Position numbers and translations under genes: made by a program. A stretch of 64,000 nucleotides of DNA, taken from positions 10,562,445-10,626,444 of the forward strand of contig OX030956.1 of NCBI GenBank assembly GCA_943735955.1, read 5' to 3'. Positions 1 through 48,849 of this stretch are shown here, in pieces. Below the pieces are notes generated by a model. The model had not been told where the DNA came from. It saw only the letters and a list, made by a program, of their open reading frames with translations, and did not search any database. Numbering within the stretch: position 1 is the first letter of the stretch; each line of letters starts with the position of its first letter. The DNA comes from Piscicola geometra (lineage: Eukaryota; Annelida; Clitellata; Hirudinida; Piscicolidae).

Positions 1-686
1 GATGTCCTGCAGAATGAATGAGTTTTAGGAATTTATATAAAAATTAGAGCTGTGCTTTAATATACGTTAACTTTCGATTAACAGCGTTAATCAATTAACG
101 CTGTTAAATATTTTAACGCATTTATAAATTTTAATGCACTTAAAATTATCCAAATTGAACTGATTTTTGCTGTTTTGTTTACATTGTCAGCAAGTGAACT
201 CAAACACTACTAATTTACTGTCAACAAACGAATGGGAAAAATTGCATTTCATCAAAAACTTTTCATTTCTTGAAGATTTGCAACAGAACTCTTGAGGGAT
301 GAAAAATACATTGAAATTTTCAATAGTGTTACTATCAATTTATCACTTTACACAAGAAATATGCAGTTCAGAAGATGATCCAGCTTATGTATTTCACACA
401 CAAAATTCTTCCTAAATTGGAGCATAGAAAGATTAATCAGAAAAACCAATGGTCAAGAATTGTCACATCATTGGACCACCTATTTAAAATTGTAAAATGT
501 TTTCAAAAAATGAAATAGTTAAAGAAACTAATAGAAGAAAAGAAAATCTCCAAAACTATACAGCCTTCACCGAACAAGACTACAAGCATATGTAACTTCA
601 GATTCTGAAGATGAAGATACCTCAATGATTACCAAGTCAATAATTAAACGTTATAGAAAAGAATCTGAGGTAGGCAACTTGTGGAG

Positions 687-895
687 CGGGGATGGCTTAG
701 ACGGTAGACATCAGACTTGCAACTCAAAGGTGGCCTGCTCGAATCCTTGATGAGCAACCGTGAACTATCATATACCTAGTGTATATGAATCAATATTATG
801 ATGCAGTGTTTGCGGCGTATGCATTGAAAGATGTGTACTTCGTGTGGAGTGGCGCCTCTGGGGCATAAGAACCATGGTTCCTAGAACCATTATAA
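687..895 (+). mobile_element. tRNA-derived SINE, copy 1
   Basis: Begins with a tRNA-like head (A-box-like TGGCTTAGACGG, B-box-like GCTCGAATCC), then a body shared with 36804-36986: ACCGTGARCTATCATATAC, TAGTGTATATGA and GTGGCGCCTC. The tail contains CATTATAA. It interrupts the hAT-C remnant. Ends are approximate. Confidence 0.75.
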
Positions 896-1533
896 CATGG
901 CCTGCGTCTGTCAGGCTGTGAACGATATAGAACACACAAAAAACGACACGAAGGGGCATATCCGACTCTTGCGAAACTTGCAAGAAAGTACTTGTCATCT
1001 GCAAGTACAATTCCATGTGAACGTCTATTCAGCTTGTCAGGACACATAGTTAGAAAGAACAGAGTCTCTTTAGATCCAACTAATGTTGAAAAACTGTTTG
1101 CTTGAGTAACTGGCTCAAAAATGATGTATGACAATTGCATTTTTTATCATTTATGAATTCATTTTTTTGCTTAAAAATGTAGATTACTTTTTTTTCACTT
1201 CTGATTAGAAATCGGACCGGGTACCCGATCTGACCGGGTACCCGCGGGACTCCCGCGGGAACGGGAATGAAAATTAATTTCGGGACGGGAAAAGTCGGGA
1301 ACCGGGGATAGGTTTTCGGGACGGGAACGGGAACGGGAATCAACATTCAAATCGGGAACGGGAAAAGACGGGAACGGGAATCAACTTTTAAATCGGGAAC
1401 GGGAAAAACGGGAATAACAGTTATTGGGATTGGATTCTTCAACAATGATTTTTCAGCAAACTTCTAAGTATGGAAATCTTTATTTCATCGATACTCCGTA
1501 CTTAAAATAAGTATTAAATGCAATGAAGCTACC

Positions 1534-2859
<1,326 letters not shown>

Positions 2860-3799
2860 AAGCCACCATTGCCAATGTCGAAATCTCCAACACTACTTCA
2901 GACCCAAGATCACCTAATTTGAAAGCTAAAACTTTTGACGGTTTAACCCGTGTGAAAAGCAATAAAGACTTGATTGAATTACTCAAAAACAATGACTAAC
3001 TTCAATACTTTCATTTCAATAAATATTTGAAATTTAAATCGTGTTTTTTTATTTTATTGAAAGAAATATTCTCTGACTTTCAAATAATAAATTTTAAGAA
3101 ATGTTAGAACTAGCAAGTTTGGGACCAGTGAAAACGGCGGCGAAAATGAATAAAAAAATAAAAAGCTTTCGGGAACGGGTCGGGACGGAAAAAAAACTTC
3201 GGGAACGGGACGGGACGGGAATCAAAATTCTGATGTCCCATCGGGAACGGGACGGGACGGGAAAAAAAATTTCGGGAACGGGACGGGACGGGAATCAAAA
3301 TTCTGATGTCCCATCGGGAACGGAACGGGACGGGACCGAGAATGAAAAATCGTCCATGTCCGACCTCTACTTCTGATACAATTTTTATTATGCTTGTAAG
3401 AAAAAATTTAAATACTTTTTATACTAATGTCAAACTTGCTAATAACATTGCGTCAAAATACGATTAAAGCACGATTACAATTTTTAATCGAACGATTAAC
3501 GGCGATTAAATTTTTTAATCGTGGAACAGCTCTAATAAAAATAATTTGAAGAGTTGTTCAACGATTGAAATTTTTAATCGAAAGATTAACAATTTTATAA
3601 GAAAATCAATCGTGTTTTATCGAAATGCGAAATCAGCTAATTTGACATCATTATAAAATATTATTTCCAATATTTTTGGTTAAAAATGTAATAAAAGCTA
3701 TAGAAGTATTATCAAAATTTATTTGTCAAATTTGATCTACATTAATGATCAAAAATTTAAATTTCACACACCCAAAGCAAAAAGAAACTAGTTAATGAC

Positions 3800-37378
<33,579 letters not shown>

Positions 37379-38498
37379 TGCAAAGCCGGGTAAAGAGTGT
37401 GTAAAACAAATTCTTCAAAGCTTTTAAAGATTTTTTTATATTATTTCGTAAGCATCATTTGAGAATGGTACTAAAGGATACCTAAAATCAATCTCGTAAC
37501 ACTCCCTGAATTTTAAAACTTGTACTTTAACTCAGAATATTTTAACAGGCTCTCAGGGAATTCATAGCTTATAGGCTATAAATTATAGGCTATAAGTTAT
37601 AGCCTATAAGTTATGGGAATATTATAACGAAGTAGTTATATGAATATATGACATTACTAATACGAGCTCAACCCAAGCGTGACAATGAATGAGTATTTGA
37701 AAGGAAAATTGTATATTCATCAGATCTGCCCAATTTTTCTTCGTCATCGTTCCACTCAAAACTTTATTTCATGTACATTATTGAAGGCTTTTGAGGTGTT
37801 TCAATGGTAAATAGCTTTTGGGCGTGAAAACTGAATGAATGAAAACCTATATATTTTTTAAGTTTTTACCTATAGAGTTTCTTTTTATACGTTTTAGTAC
37901 GTTTTAACGAAATTTATTCAATCTAAAAGGGTAGTTTATTTTTGCAGTGGGATGCTCGAGGCGCACATGTCCGATAGCTAAAATATTCGTTTTAGTGTGT
38001 GTGTTGGATATAAAACCAGTTAAGCTAAATGTCTTGATTCACAATATTGATGACAGGATTACCCCACTCTATATAGATTCACAACCTTATCACATTCTAA
38101 TGTTACAGCGGTTCCCAACCTTTTAGCGCCACTGTCCTTGGTCTAATTTGTCATTCGTTTAAGATTGAAAAGATGATCACGAAGATCATAAACACGTTTC
38201 AAAACTTTTTTTATGGAGTCATCTCACACCAGTATGAACACAGCATTTTCTTTAAGCATCCAAGTCATCAAATAGTTATTTGAGCAAGGTTTAATCAAGT
38301 TTAAACAATATTATTTTTCAAAAACAACTAAATTTTCTGAAAATCTTACGAGCTCTTAAATTCTTTTGTCTTAATCCTGGTTCTTTTTCACCAAAATCAG
38401 TAGTTTGCTCTTTATCTGTATTTTATCTTTATCATGAAAAGTAGCATGGCAGGAAAAACGTGACAGCATTTAAAAACTTTCTCAGTTTCTACTCAAAC
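37379..38498. other. Upstream flank of the myosin gene, no gene recognised
   Basis: AT-rich. A small palindromic cluster of TTATAGCCTATAAGTTAT-like repeats lies at about 37565-37620. The myosin 5' UTR and promoter must be near here or further right, but no TATA box or initiator can be assigned with confidence. Confidence 0.5.
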
Positions 38499-38880
38499 TA
38501 GAGGTCAGATCGGGAACCCGATCCGATCCGACCGGGTACCCGCGGGAACGGGAATGAAAATTAATTTCGGGACGGGAAAAGTCAGAAACCGGGAATAGGT
38601 TTTCGGGACGGGAACGGGAATGGGAATCAATATTCAAATCAAGAACGGGAAAAAACGGAAACGGGAATCAAGCTTAACAGTTTATCATTTTGACAAAAGA
38701 AAAGATGCCCATTGATCCTATTTATATGGCAGCATGTCTGTTGCATTCCCCAGTATAAAAGAATAATATTATAAGAGTTTGGGATAGAAAATAAATAAAT
38801 ACCAAGACATTCATTAGAGAAAAGTTAATTCCATTTTGTATAGCCAGGCCAAGCTGCAGTGCCGTTGAGAAATCTTGGGG
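38499..38880 (+). mobile_element. hAT-A left-end fragment
   Basis: Starts TAGAGGTCAGATCGGG and carries the CCGGGTACCCGCGGGAACGG block and TTTTCGGGACGGGAACGGGA repeat. It then runs into internal hAT-A sequence (GATGCCCATTGATCC) and stops where a different repeat begins at about 38870. Confidence 0.8.
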
Positions 38881-39150
38881 GGTCCTTCCCAGGGTTAGAA
38901 TCAAAGAACCAGTATCGGCCCATACAGTACTAGAGATACTATTTAGTATTGTTTGCTGTATAGCTAACTCTTTTCGTATCAACTATTAATATTTTTATCA
39001 TCAAACATTTATATAAAAAAGTCGATACTCAATAAAAATAATTTTCTATTGCCACTACAAGCGAATTGAAGAAAAACAATAGCGATTTTAATAACTTTTA
39101 TTATTGGTTATCTATATAATTTAAATTACAACTAGCCATCAACCTTAACA
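38870..39150 (+). mobile_element. Dispersed repeat with CCAGGGGCAGCGATC-type end, inverted copy 2
   Basis: Reverse complement of the 6940-7235 repeat: TCTTGGGGGGTCCTTCCCAG, then GGTTAGAATCAAAGAACC, a TACT/AGTA-rich palindrome, ACAATAGCGATTTTAATA and ACAACTAGCCATCAACC. Confidence 0.65.
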
Positions 39151-39159
39151 ATATTAAAA

Positions 39160-40165
39160 CCATCACTCTAAAAATAGAACAACGGTTCATGAGTTTGATG
39201 TAAAATTTCTCTTTCTTTTAAAGTGTTTAGCGATTTGAGGAATTATAATAAGGTTTTGAATTGCATACTTATAGATTCAATTAATGTTATTCTTATATTC
39301 TCTCATTCATTTACATTATATATATATTTCTTTCAATTATTTTATGAACGACTAAAGAAAACGTTCCACAAATCCTTTTATTATTTTAAAAAATCTATTT
39401 ATCAGTTCTTTTTATAAAAAAATAAGATTGCACAGATTTGCATGTCTATGTCCCAATAAAATATTGAAATTTCTTTCAATAGTGTAATAACAAATGAACA
39501 ATAATTAAATGTCCGGACAATCTGGTTTTTTACAGTCATCATATTATAGAAGTATATATAAATGTCAAGTCACTAAAAATTAGAATATCAATATAACATA
39601 AATATGTAGCATGACTAACTAGGTAGACCAGGAATAAATCTGTATTCATTTTTTTGATGAAACTCTAACGATTATAAAACAATTTATTGGGTTAGCCAGT
39701 CAAACAGAGAGATAAATATACGGGTAAAAAAACATGTCGCTGTATATTTGTATATAACTTTGGCAAATGTAAAGCGATTTTCATTTTTTTTACTATTTGA
39801 CTCAGAAATTAATAAGGAACAAGATTTAGGAAACATTTATTTTGACCCTTTCAATATGTAATACATTTACCTTGTGAAACTGAAACAAAGGGGAAAATAT
39901 CGAAAAATATCATGTAAAAAACATGGAAAAATAAAGTAATACAGAGTAAAAAATTTATTCTTAAAAATTAAAACTTTAAAAAAAGTTATAAAATTTTTAT
40001 GTGTTTTCCATTTCAGTTTTCGCTATTTTCCCACTTGTTTTAGTTTCACTAGGTGAAGATAATGCATATTAAAGGAATCTAAATAGATTGTATAACATCT
40101 TGTTTTCCATTCATTTCTGAGTCAAATAGTTTAAAAAAATTAATATCGATATAAAATGTTAATCT
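39160..40165. other. AT-rich stretch without recognised gene
   Basis: No coding signature, tandem array or element end could be supported here. A short frame at 39223-39417 has no recognisable motif. Confidence 0.5.
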
Positions 40166-40268
40166 TATAGCTGCGCATTGTTTAATTCTCCTTCAATCTT
40201 ACATCATAAATCTCTGGTGCATCCATCGGATTGATAGTTTTGAGAAGAAATAAACAACGCCATTTTAG

Positions 40269-41782
40269 AAAATTTCGGATGTAAACAAAGTTGTTTTAAA
40301 CTGTTTATCAAATATAGTTGTAGAGGAAATTTCTGGGTTAAATAATAATTTTGAGGTTCTCGTTAATAATTTTAATTCGAGTAAAGTTGTTTTCAATCTT
40401 GGCTTGAATCTGTTGTCCGAGGGTTCTACCGAAGAATCTACCGAGGAATCTTCTAATGAGCTTGATTCAAGCTTGATTGAAGCTAAAAAACCTTTTAAAG
40501 AAGTATTCTGGTCACTATGCGACTGGGATTTTAAATCCCATTTTCGCATGAATAAAACTACATTCGAGGTAATTTTAAAAAATGATTTTTGATTAAGCTA
40601 TACAATTTATAAATATCTTTATATTTGTATTTATAAATACATTTATAAAGTTTATAAATGTATTTTTCATAAAGAGACTTTTGGGTATGTTTGGTAGGGA
40701 GAAGGATCAAGTCAACAGAGGTAGACACCCTATTGACATAAAACAAGCTGCAATGGTGATGGTTTGGACTCTGGCAAATCAGGAATCTTTTAGAGGCATA
40801 GCTCTTCGATTACGGTTGGACATTGGAAATGCCCATCGTGTCTGTCTACGGATGTGCAGGCTTGTAAACGAAAACAATGCCAAGTTTATTCGATAGCCTT
40901 CTGGTGGTTGTGTTTGTAGGAATTCAACTTTTTAAGATGATTCTTATCTTACTTTAAATTTTTAACTTTTTTCAAAAGAATTAGAAATGCAGAAAGTGGT
41001 GGCTGGATTTTCCAGTTTAAGGGAAAAGCCTTTTCCTGATGTTTGTGGTTGTGTCGATGGAACCCATATTCCTATAAAGAAACCACATGCAGACAGTATA
41101 AGTTATTACAATAGGAAAGGCTTCCACTCCATCTTATTACAGGTTAGTTATGTGAATAACTTGTTATGAAGCAACAATTTTTTAAGAAGACTGATAATTC
41201 TTATTTTTAAAAATATTTATTAGATTATAGTTGATCATGAGATGAAGATACTGGATGCATATTCTGGCTGGCCTGGATCCACTCATGATGCCAGAGTTTG
41301 GGCTCGCAGTCCTATTTACTCATATCTAGAGAACAACAACATTATTCCCAAAAAAGGACACATTCTAGGCGACTGTGCATACTTCATCAAAGTTTTCCTT
41401 ATGTCACCTTATCGGGATAATGGCCGCTTAGATGAGAGAAAAAGAAATTTCAATAAGAGGTTGAGCTCAACAAGAGTAGTAGTTGAACAAGCCTATGGCC
41501 TTTTGAAAGGTATTTGCTCTTTGTAAAAATTTGCACAATAAATTACTTATTTTATTGCTTTTAGGACGGTTCAGAAGATTGAAATATCTTGATGTGGCAA
41601 CCCCCGAGACAGCCTCAATAATGGTTCAGACTGCTTGCTGTCTGCATAATTTGTGTCTTGTGTCCAACGACTTTATTGAGTTTGGAACAGAAGAAAGCAG
41701 CAGTGAAGCTTTTAACGACACAGGACCAAATGAGTTGAGAGCCAGCAGCAAATGGGACATGATTGCCCTGATGCTTGATTAA
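40269..41782 (+). pseudogene. PIF/Harbinger transposase (DDE_Tnp_4), four exons, one premature stop
   Basis: Exon 1 runs to 40568 (donor GTAATT) and contains FWSLCDWDFKSHFRMNKTTF. Exon 2 starts at 40675 (RLLGMFGREKD) and includes QESFRGIALRLRLDIGNAHR. Exon 3 (about 40985-41141, donor GTTAGT) contains CGCVDGTHIPIKKP with the first catalytic D. Exon 4 starts after TTTATTAG at 41224 and contains LDAYSGWPGSTHDARVW with the second D and VVVEQAYGLLKG with the catalytic E. A last exon from 41564 ends with TACCLHNLC and a stop at 41782. A TAG at 40894 interrupts exon 2 where the family has a tryptophan, and no ATG is evident at the open 5' end, so this copy is probably inactive. The DDE triad and splice sites are otherwise preserved. 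Confidence 0.85.
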
Positions 41783-41928
41783 TTTTTATTAATTTTATTA
41801 GAATAGACAATAAAGTTATGTTCGACTAAACCTTTTGTTAATAAAATTATTGAAAACTCGTTTTATACATATATTTATTAACAAAAAAACTTGATTTATA
41901 CATATATTTATTCACAATAATCAAACAA

Positions 41929-42510
41929 TTAATTAAGTTTATCAATGAGGCGATTCAGGGTTTCATTGTTCCTCTCATTGGCCTGTTGAATGGCCTCAGT
42001 CATTCTATTAATAGCCTGAATTTTTTGAGCCTCAAGCGCTAACTTTTTCTCCATTAACTCCACTATTTTATCCTTATTGTTTAACTCAGATTTACGTTTC
42101 CTTCCAGAAGTTGGAGGAGTTATAGTAGTTATAGTTATAGGAGTTATAGGGCTAGTGGTTGATGGTTCCACCAACAGAACCGATGGAGTAGTGGACAATA
42201 GAGCATTAGGGTTTGGCTCAAACGATGCTCTATACCCAAAAATAGAGTCCATGTTTTGGTAATACTCCCAGTTAATGGCCTCCCCACCACTTGTCCTTAT
42301 TTCTTCTATATGTCTGCATTAGATTTTTGAATTTTTCAATGCAGATGTTATCGGTTGAAATAAGACCAAGAGTTTCATTCAGTGTGGCTAATGTTTTTTT
42401 CCAGATTTTTATTTTCTTTCCTTTCGGATTGCAGAACTCTTTTTCCCTCTCTTTTCGCAGTTGGATCAGAGAAAAAACAGCTTCTCTGGTCCACTTGAAG
42501 TCTGTAATAA
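41929..42510 (-). pseudogene. Harbinger Myb/SANT-like accessory gene
   Basis: On the minus strand the N-terminal part (about 42510-42310) reads FKWTREAVFSLIQLRKERE and KIWKKTLATLNETLGL, a Myb/SANT-like DNA-binding fold. After a one-base frame change near 42295 it continues with EAINWEYYQNMDSIFGY. It ends in a basic, then coiled region (SGRKRKSELNNKDKIVELM, then QQANERNNETLNRLIDKLN) with a stop at 41929. In Harbinger elements this protein carries the transposase into the nucleus and to the DNA ends. Convergent with the transposase gene. Confidence 0.78.
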
Positions 42511-42539
42511 TACATAATAATCATCAGCAATGTAACAAC

Positions 42540-43320
42540 ATCGTAAATTAACAGCTTACTTAATTATCGATACCAGACCAAGTAAAATGATAACCATTAC
42601 CAGGAGCGGGAATCTGCTGCAAATCTTGGGAGAGTCCTGGGGTCAATACCATTGAAGTGGACCCCTCACTACTAAAAAGTGGGAGGGTCCGTACACCTGG
42701 GATTGATTGAAAATAGTTCTTTTTCAACGAATTCATGAGTAAAGTATAAAATTTATTTAAAAAGTAATTTATAAAAAAACATTATGAAGATTCACTTCAA
42801 CTTAATTGAGTCAACAGATATTTGTCTTATTTTAGGATCTCCTATTATCAAAATCGTCTTATTTCATCATGAACTAAAACTCAAAACAATTCGGCTACAA
42901 AATTGTAAATTAACACTGTTAATTTAACAGCTTACTTATTTTTTAGATACCAGACCAAGTAAACCATTACCAGGGGCGGAAATCTGCTGCAAATCTTGGG
43001 AGAGTCCTACCCAGAATAGGTTGCAAACCTGGGAGGGTCCTGGAGTCAAAACCATTGAAGTGGATCCCTCACTACCAAAAATTGAGGGTGTCCAGACACC
43101 TGGCATTGATTGAAGATTTTTTTGTTTCAACAAATTTATGAGTAAAGTAGAAAATTTATTTAAAAATTAATATATAAAAAAAATTTATGAAGATTCACTT
43201 CAACTTACTTGAGTCAACATATATTGGTCTTATTTTAGGATCTCCCATTATCAAAATCGTCTTATTTTATCACGAACTAAAAGTAAAAGCCAATGGGCTA
43301 CAACTTATTTAGAATAAACT
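42540..43320. repeat. Tandem duplication of about 0.38 kb carrying GGGGTCC-type repeat
   Basis: Two consecutive copies, each starting near AACAGCTTACTTA (42550 and 42922), contain GATACCAGACCAAGTAAA, GGAATCTGCTGCAAATCTTG-like, TGGGAGAGTCCT and ATGAAGATTCACTTCAACTT. Copies differ by scattered substitutions and a short insertion, so the duplication is not recent. Confidence 0.75.
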
Positions 43321-43780
43321 TTTTTTAAATTTGTTGAGCTTTACTCGATTTTTAAAATATTTTAAATAAAACTAATAGAATTATCATTTTAATTACTTTA
43401 TATAATTATAATAGGTAATTACTAAAACCCATTCTTACTTACTACTTTTGATAGCTAACCTACATAATAACCTACATAGTTTTGATTGGATGTAGTTCTA
43501 TTTATACATCAATAAATCGTATCAATCCGTCTTTGTTTATGATTGATGTGATGTACATCGAGTGATGTAGTGAAGACTTAAACAACGTCCTTCACGACAC
43601 ATCCGAATGAATTAAACAACTTTCAAAACGCATTGGATGTACTAATTGTTTACATCGAATGAATTAGACAATGCGCCCTTTTAGTCATGATTTTACACAA
43701 GTAGTGACCAATCAAAGTCAGGCATATATTAACGCTGGGCCAATCAAACTACTTATAAATGTATGGGTATATGTTTGTAT

Positions 43781-45038
<1,258 letters not shown>

Positions 45039-45046
45039 GTTTGTAT

Positions 45047-46005
45047 GAAGGCGGGGGTCTCCAAGCGAGAACAACCAAGAACTGTCAGAATGTAAATTTT
45101 TTTTTAAAAAAAGTTTATTACATTTTTTCAAAAAATCACTTATTTCAATGTATGTTTGAAAGTTAAATGCACTTTTCAATACATTATTTCTATGAAATTT
45201 AGTTATTAGATTGAATCTATAACTTGGAAAAATTGAATTATAAGTAAAATTATACTTGTTGTGCCTTCCATTCAGTCATCTTTGATGACATCTTAAAAAG
45301 TAAGTCCGTTTTGTGATATTTTTTGCATCATCTTCACTTTTATTTTCATTATAATCTTAATTAGATTAGTGAAACATCAGAAAAGTTCATGTATTAGTTA
45401 TAAACTTAAATCTCAGAAGTTGACAAAACAAGAAAAAATTCTGCTTCAAGACATCAGTTGCAACTGAAAGGAAGAGTCATGAAGCTGTTAGAGATGTAAA
45501 TATTAAATGATTTAATTTAAATCAATCAAATTGCCAATCTCTTCAAGGATTCAAAACAAAAAATGAATGAATGACAAATGTTCCTCAAACATCAGAATGA
45601 TTTTGGGATGCTTCTTTTTTCCCTTTATGAAAATTGTTACTGCATTTCCTAGTTACCTAGTATTTAAACTGAATAGTTTAATATTCAATTATTGTCATGA
45701 TGTCAATTTCTATCCACTGATTTCTTCTTGATATATATTTAAATGAAAATTATTATTATATTTTGCATAATATTTTTTAAAAAATAAATGAAAGGTTTTT
45801 CAATAAACTTTATGGAATAAAGTCTTCAAAATATATGTAAGCATTTTTAAACACTTTAAACTCATTTGAAAAAACAGAAGTAAAAAGGTTTGAAAAATTT
45901 AAAGATAAATAAATATCGATCGGTAAAATAATTTAACAATTGAGGTGAGCAGTAATATAAGAAAATAAAGTTAATCAAAGATCGCGAATAGAGTTAAAAC
46001 TAACA
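45047..46005. other. AT-rich stretch without recognised gene
   Basis: No conserved frame, tandem array or transposon end supported. Confidence 0.5.
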
Positions 46006-46289
46006 TACGTCGAGCGGTAATCAGTGAGTTCCAGTATATATTACTATTGGATAGTTTGGAAATCGTACTCGGAAGCATAGACAGAGCAAGATAAAAACAG
46101 CTGATGGCAATGTTTATTTATTTCTTGAATCAGCTGATTGTTGGTTTCTAACAATAACAAGAAGCGGCCATATTATTTTAGATTTCGGCAAACTATCCGA
46201 AGCGAGATATATCGTAAAATGAACAATAACTGAGACTTCTTTTACTTCTTTTTTTATACATATTTTGGGTGTTCATCCTATATCTGGAC
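46006..46289. repeat. Dispersed repeat related to 62200-62520 and 63090-63210
   Basis: Shares TTTCGGCAAACTATCCGAAG, CGAGATATATCGTAAAATGA and ACAATAAC with 62290 and 62410. It also shares CAGCTGAT, GGCAATGTTTATTTA and GCGGCCATATT with 63090-63160. The repeat continues on the far side of the hAT-A insertion (47899-47960). Confidence 0.7.
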
Positions 46290-47898
46290 TAGAGGTCGGA
46301 CATGGACGATTTTTCATTCCCGGTCCCGTCCCGTTCCCGAAATTTGTTTTCCCGTCCCGTCCCGTTCCCGATGGGACATCAGAATTTTGATTCCCGTCCC
46401 GTCCCGTTCCCGAAATTTGTTTTCCCGTCCCGTCCCGTTCCCGATCGGACATCAGAATTTTGATTCCCGTCCCGTCCCGTTCCCGCAACTCGATTCACGG
46501 TCCCGACCCGTTCCCGAAACTTTTTTGTTTTTTTATTCATTTTCGCTGCCGTTTTCACTGGTCCCAAACTTGCTAGTTCTAACATTTCTTACAATTTATT
46601 ATTTGAAAGTCAGAGAATATTTCTTTTAATAAAATAAAAAAAACACGATTTAAATTTCAAATATTTATTGAAATGAAAGTATTGAAGTTAGTCATTGTTT
46701 TTGAGTAATTCAATCAAGTCTTTATTGCTTTTCACACGGGTTAAACCGTTAAGAGTTTCAGCTTTCAAATGAGAGGATTTTGGGTCTGAAGTTAAACGAC
46801 CACATATTGAAAAATTCCGTTCACAGGGAATATAACTTGCAGATATACTGAACAAAATGTTGGCTACTTCTTGTTGTATTTTAAAATTGCTCATTTTACT
46901 CCAATAAAATAAAACATCTTTATAATCTTCGATTTTTTTGGGACGTAATTGTGAATATTTGTACAAGTCATCCTCTTCTGAATTTTTTTCTTCGTTCATT
47001 ATTATTAATTCTTCAATAATGATAGAAATATGTTTTTTGACAACATTCTTATTCTCCACAACTACAAATATAAAATCATTCGTATAATTTGTTAGTATTA
47101 TAATTTTATTATAATTTTTTCGTTATAAAAACAAACATAATAGGTCTAAATAACCATCATTTGTTTTTTTTTCTCAACGGCACTGCAGCTTGGTCTGGCT
47201 GTACAAAATAGATTTAAATTTTCTCTAATGAAAGTCTTGGTATTTATTTCTCTTCTATCCCAAACTTTTTTCCTATTATTCTTTCATACTGGGGATGCAA
47301 CAGACATGCTGTCATATGAATAAGATCAATGGCATCTTTTCTTTTGTCGAAATGATCAACTGAACAATCATTTGGAAATTAATCATTCAAATTCAAAGTA
47401 TTAATTTATAAAATTAAAATAATATAACTGACCATTTTGTATTCATCTGAAAAGTTTTCATCATCACCCATTTGTTCTAATCTCCCTAATCTTTGGACTC
47501 ACCATAACAACTTCAAATGTAGTGTTGGAGATTTCGACATTGGCAATGGTGGCTTCGTTACACATTTCTATTGCATTTAATACTTATTTTAAGTACGGAG
47601 TATCGATGAAATAAAGATTTTCATACTTAGAAGTTTGCTGAAAAATCATTGTTAAAAAATCCAATCCCAATAACTGTCATTCCCGTTTTTCCCGTTCCCG
47701 ATTTAAAAGTTGATTCCCGTTCCCGTCTATTCCCGTTCCCGATTTGAAAGTTGATTCCCGTTCCCGTTCCCGTCCCGAAAACCTATTCCCGGTTCCCGAC
47801 TTTTCCCGTCCCGAAATTAATTTTCATTCCCGTTCCCGCGGGAGTCCCGCGGGTACCCGCGGGTACCCGGTCAGATCGGGTACCCGGTCCGACCTCTA
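46290..47898 (-). mobile_element. Complete hAT-A copy with 8-bp target duplication, inverted
   Basis: A 1609-bp element, TIR TAGAGGTCGGAC at 46290 and inverse ending 47898, perfect duplication ATCTGGAC (46282-46289, 47899-47906). The pre-insertion sequence, with the 8-mer present once, survives in a related repeat at 62217-62224. G-rich subterminal arrays are as in the other copies, here on the minus strand. Confidence 0.95.
46688..47059 (-). pseudogene. hAT-A transposase C-terminal fragment
   Basis: A 123-residue open frame on the minus strand. It includes DVLFYWSKMSNFKIQQEV, ANILFSISASYIPCERNFS and CGRLTSDPKSSHLKAETLNG, ending LIELLKNND and a stop. This is the hAT C-terminal dimerisation region. 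The catalytic RNase H-like core and BED finger are missing, so it cannot be an active transposase. It is the best-preserved transposase fragment of this family in the window. Confidence 0.85.
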
Positions 47899-48094
47899 AT
47901 CTGGACAAGCTATAGGCTAAAATGAAAATAAATTAACATAATGATGTTATGATATTATAATTCATAAATAAAAAGTTTAAAAGTAAAAAAGATTATTTTT
48001 TTAAACAAATCATGAATTTTATTTTGAAAGAAAAAAATTAGGATAAAAAATTCTTTTTCTTTCATTGACAGAGTCTGAAGCAGTAATTAACCGA

Positions 48095-48180
48095 TTCACC
48101 CTTTAACCGATTCACTCCATAACCGATCCACCCCTTAACCGATTCACTCCATAACCGATCCACCCCTTAAAATAGCTAAA
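48095..48180. repeat. Short minisatellite of ACCGATTCACYCC units
   Basis: Five or six units of about 18 bp (AACCGATYCACYCCWTA), alternating two variants. Confidence 0.8.
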
Positions 48181-48429
48181 AACGGACTCTATTTTTTATA
48201 GGTATTTTGCTATAAAAAAAATCTATTATTATTTATAAAATAAATAAATAAAAAATGAAAAACTATAATTTGTTAAAATAAATGAAAAACTATGAATAAA
48301 TTATAAAATGAATAATTTTTTTTTTTCAAAGTTAAAATAAATGGTAAATTATATTTTATAAGTTATAAAATATATCTAAAAAATATTTTAACAAATATAA
48401 AATAAATGAAAAGTTATGAAATAAATAGA

Positions 48430-48790
48430 TAATTATAAATTAAAGAGATAATTATAAAATAAAAATATAATTATGAAATAAAGAGATAATTATAAAATAA
48501 GGAGATAATTATAAAATAAAAAGATAATTATAAAATGAAGAAATAATTATAAAATGAAGTGATAATTATAAAATAAAGAGATAATTATAAAATAAAAAGA
48601 GAATTATAAAATAAAGAGATAATTATAAAATGAAGAAATAATTATAAAATAAAGAGATAATTATAAAATAAAGAGATAATCATAAAATAAAGAGATAATT
48701 ATAAAATAAAGAGATAATTATAAAATAAAGAGATAATTATAAAATAAAGAGATAATTATAAAATAAAGAGATAATTATAAAATAAATGAA
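48430..48790. repeat. 19-bp satellite I (AGATAATTATAAAATAAAG)
   Basis: About 19 copies in tandem with small variants, just outside the Mutator-like element. Confidence 0.9.
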
Positions 48791-48849
48791 AAGTTATAAA
48801 ATAACTAAACAATTATTAAATAAATGATAAATTATTAAATAAGAGAATA

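Larger units (their letters stand above)
40168..43683. mobile_element. PIF/Harbinger-type DNA transposon
   Basis: Contains the two genes typical of the superfamily: a DDE transposase on the plus strand and a divergent Myb/SANT-like gene on the minus strand. Candidate inverted ends are GCGCATTGTTTAATTC near 40173 and the inverse of GCGCATTGTCTAATTC near 43677. The expected 3-bp duplication could not be fixed, so borders are approximate. A tandem duplication of about 0.38 kb occupies 42540-43320. Confidence 0.75.

Noticed and set aside
3101..3376. Glycine, arginine and aspartate-rich frames (GTGRDGN) and their proline-rich complements
   Set aside because: These come from the hAT-A CGGGAACGGGA subterminal arrays (also 8302-8859, 33326-33623, 46273-46629); they recur only with the transposon ends and lack independent conservation.
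37561..37625. TATAGCCTATAAGTTATAG palindromes as a promoter
   Set aside because: They lie about 190 bp upstream of the myosin ATG, but TTATAG/CTATAA repeats also occur near 4225 and 47915 and are more likely repeat sequence; no initiator could be defined.
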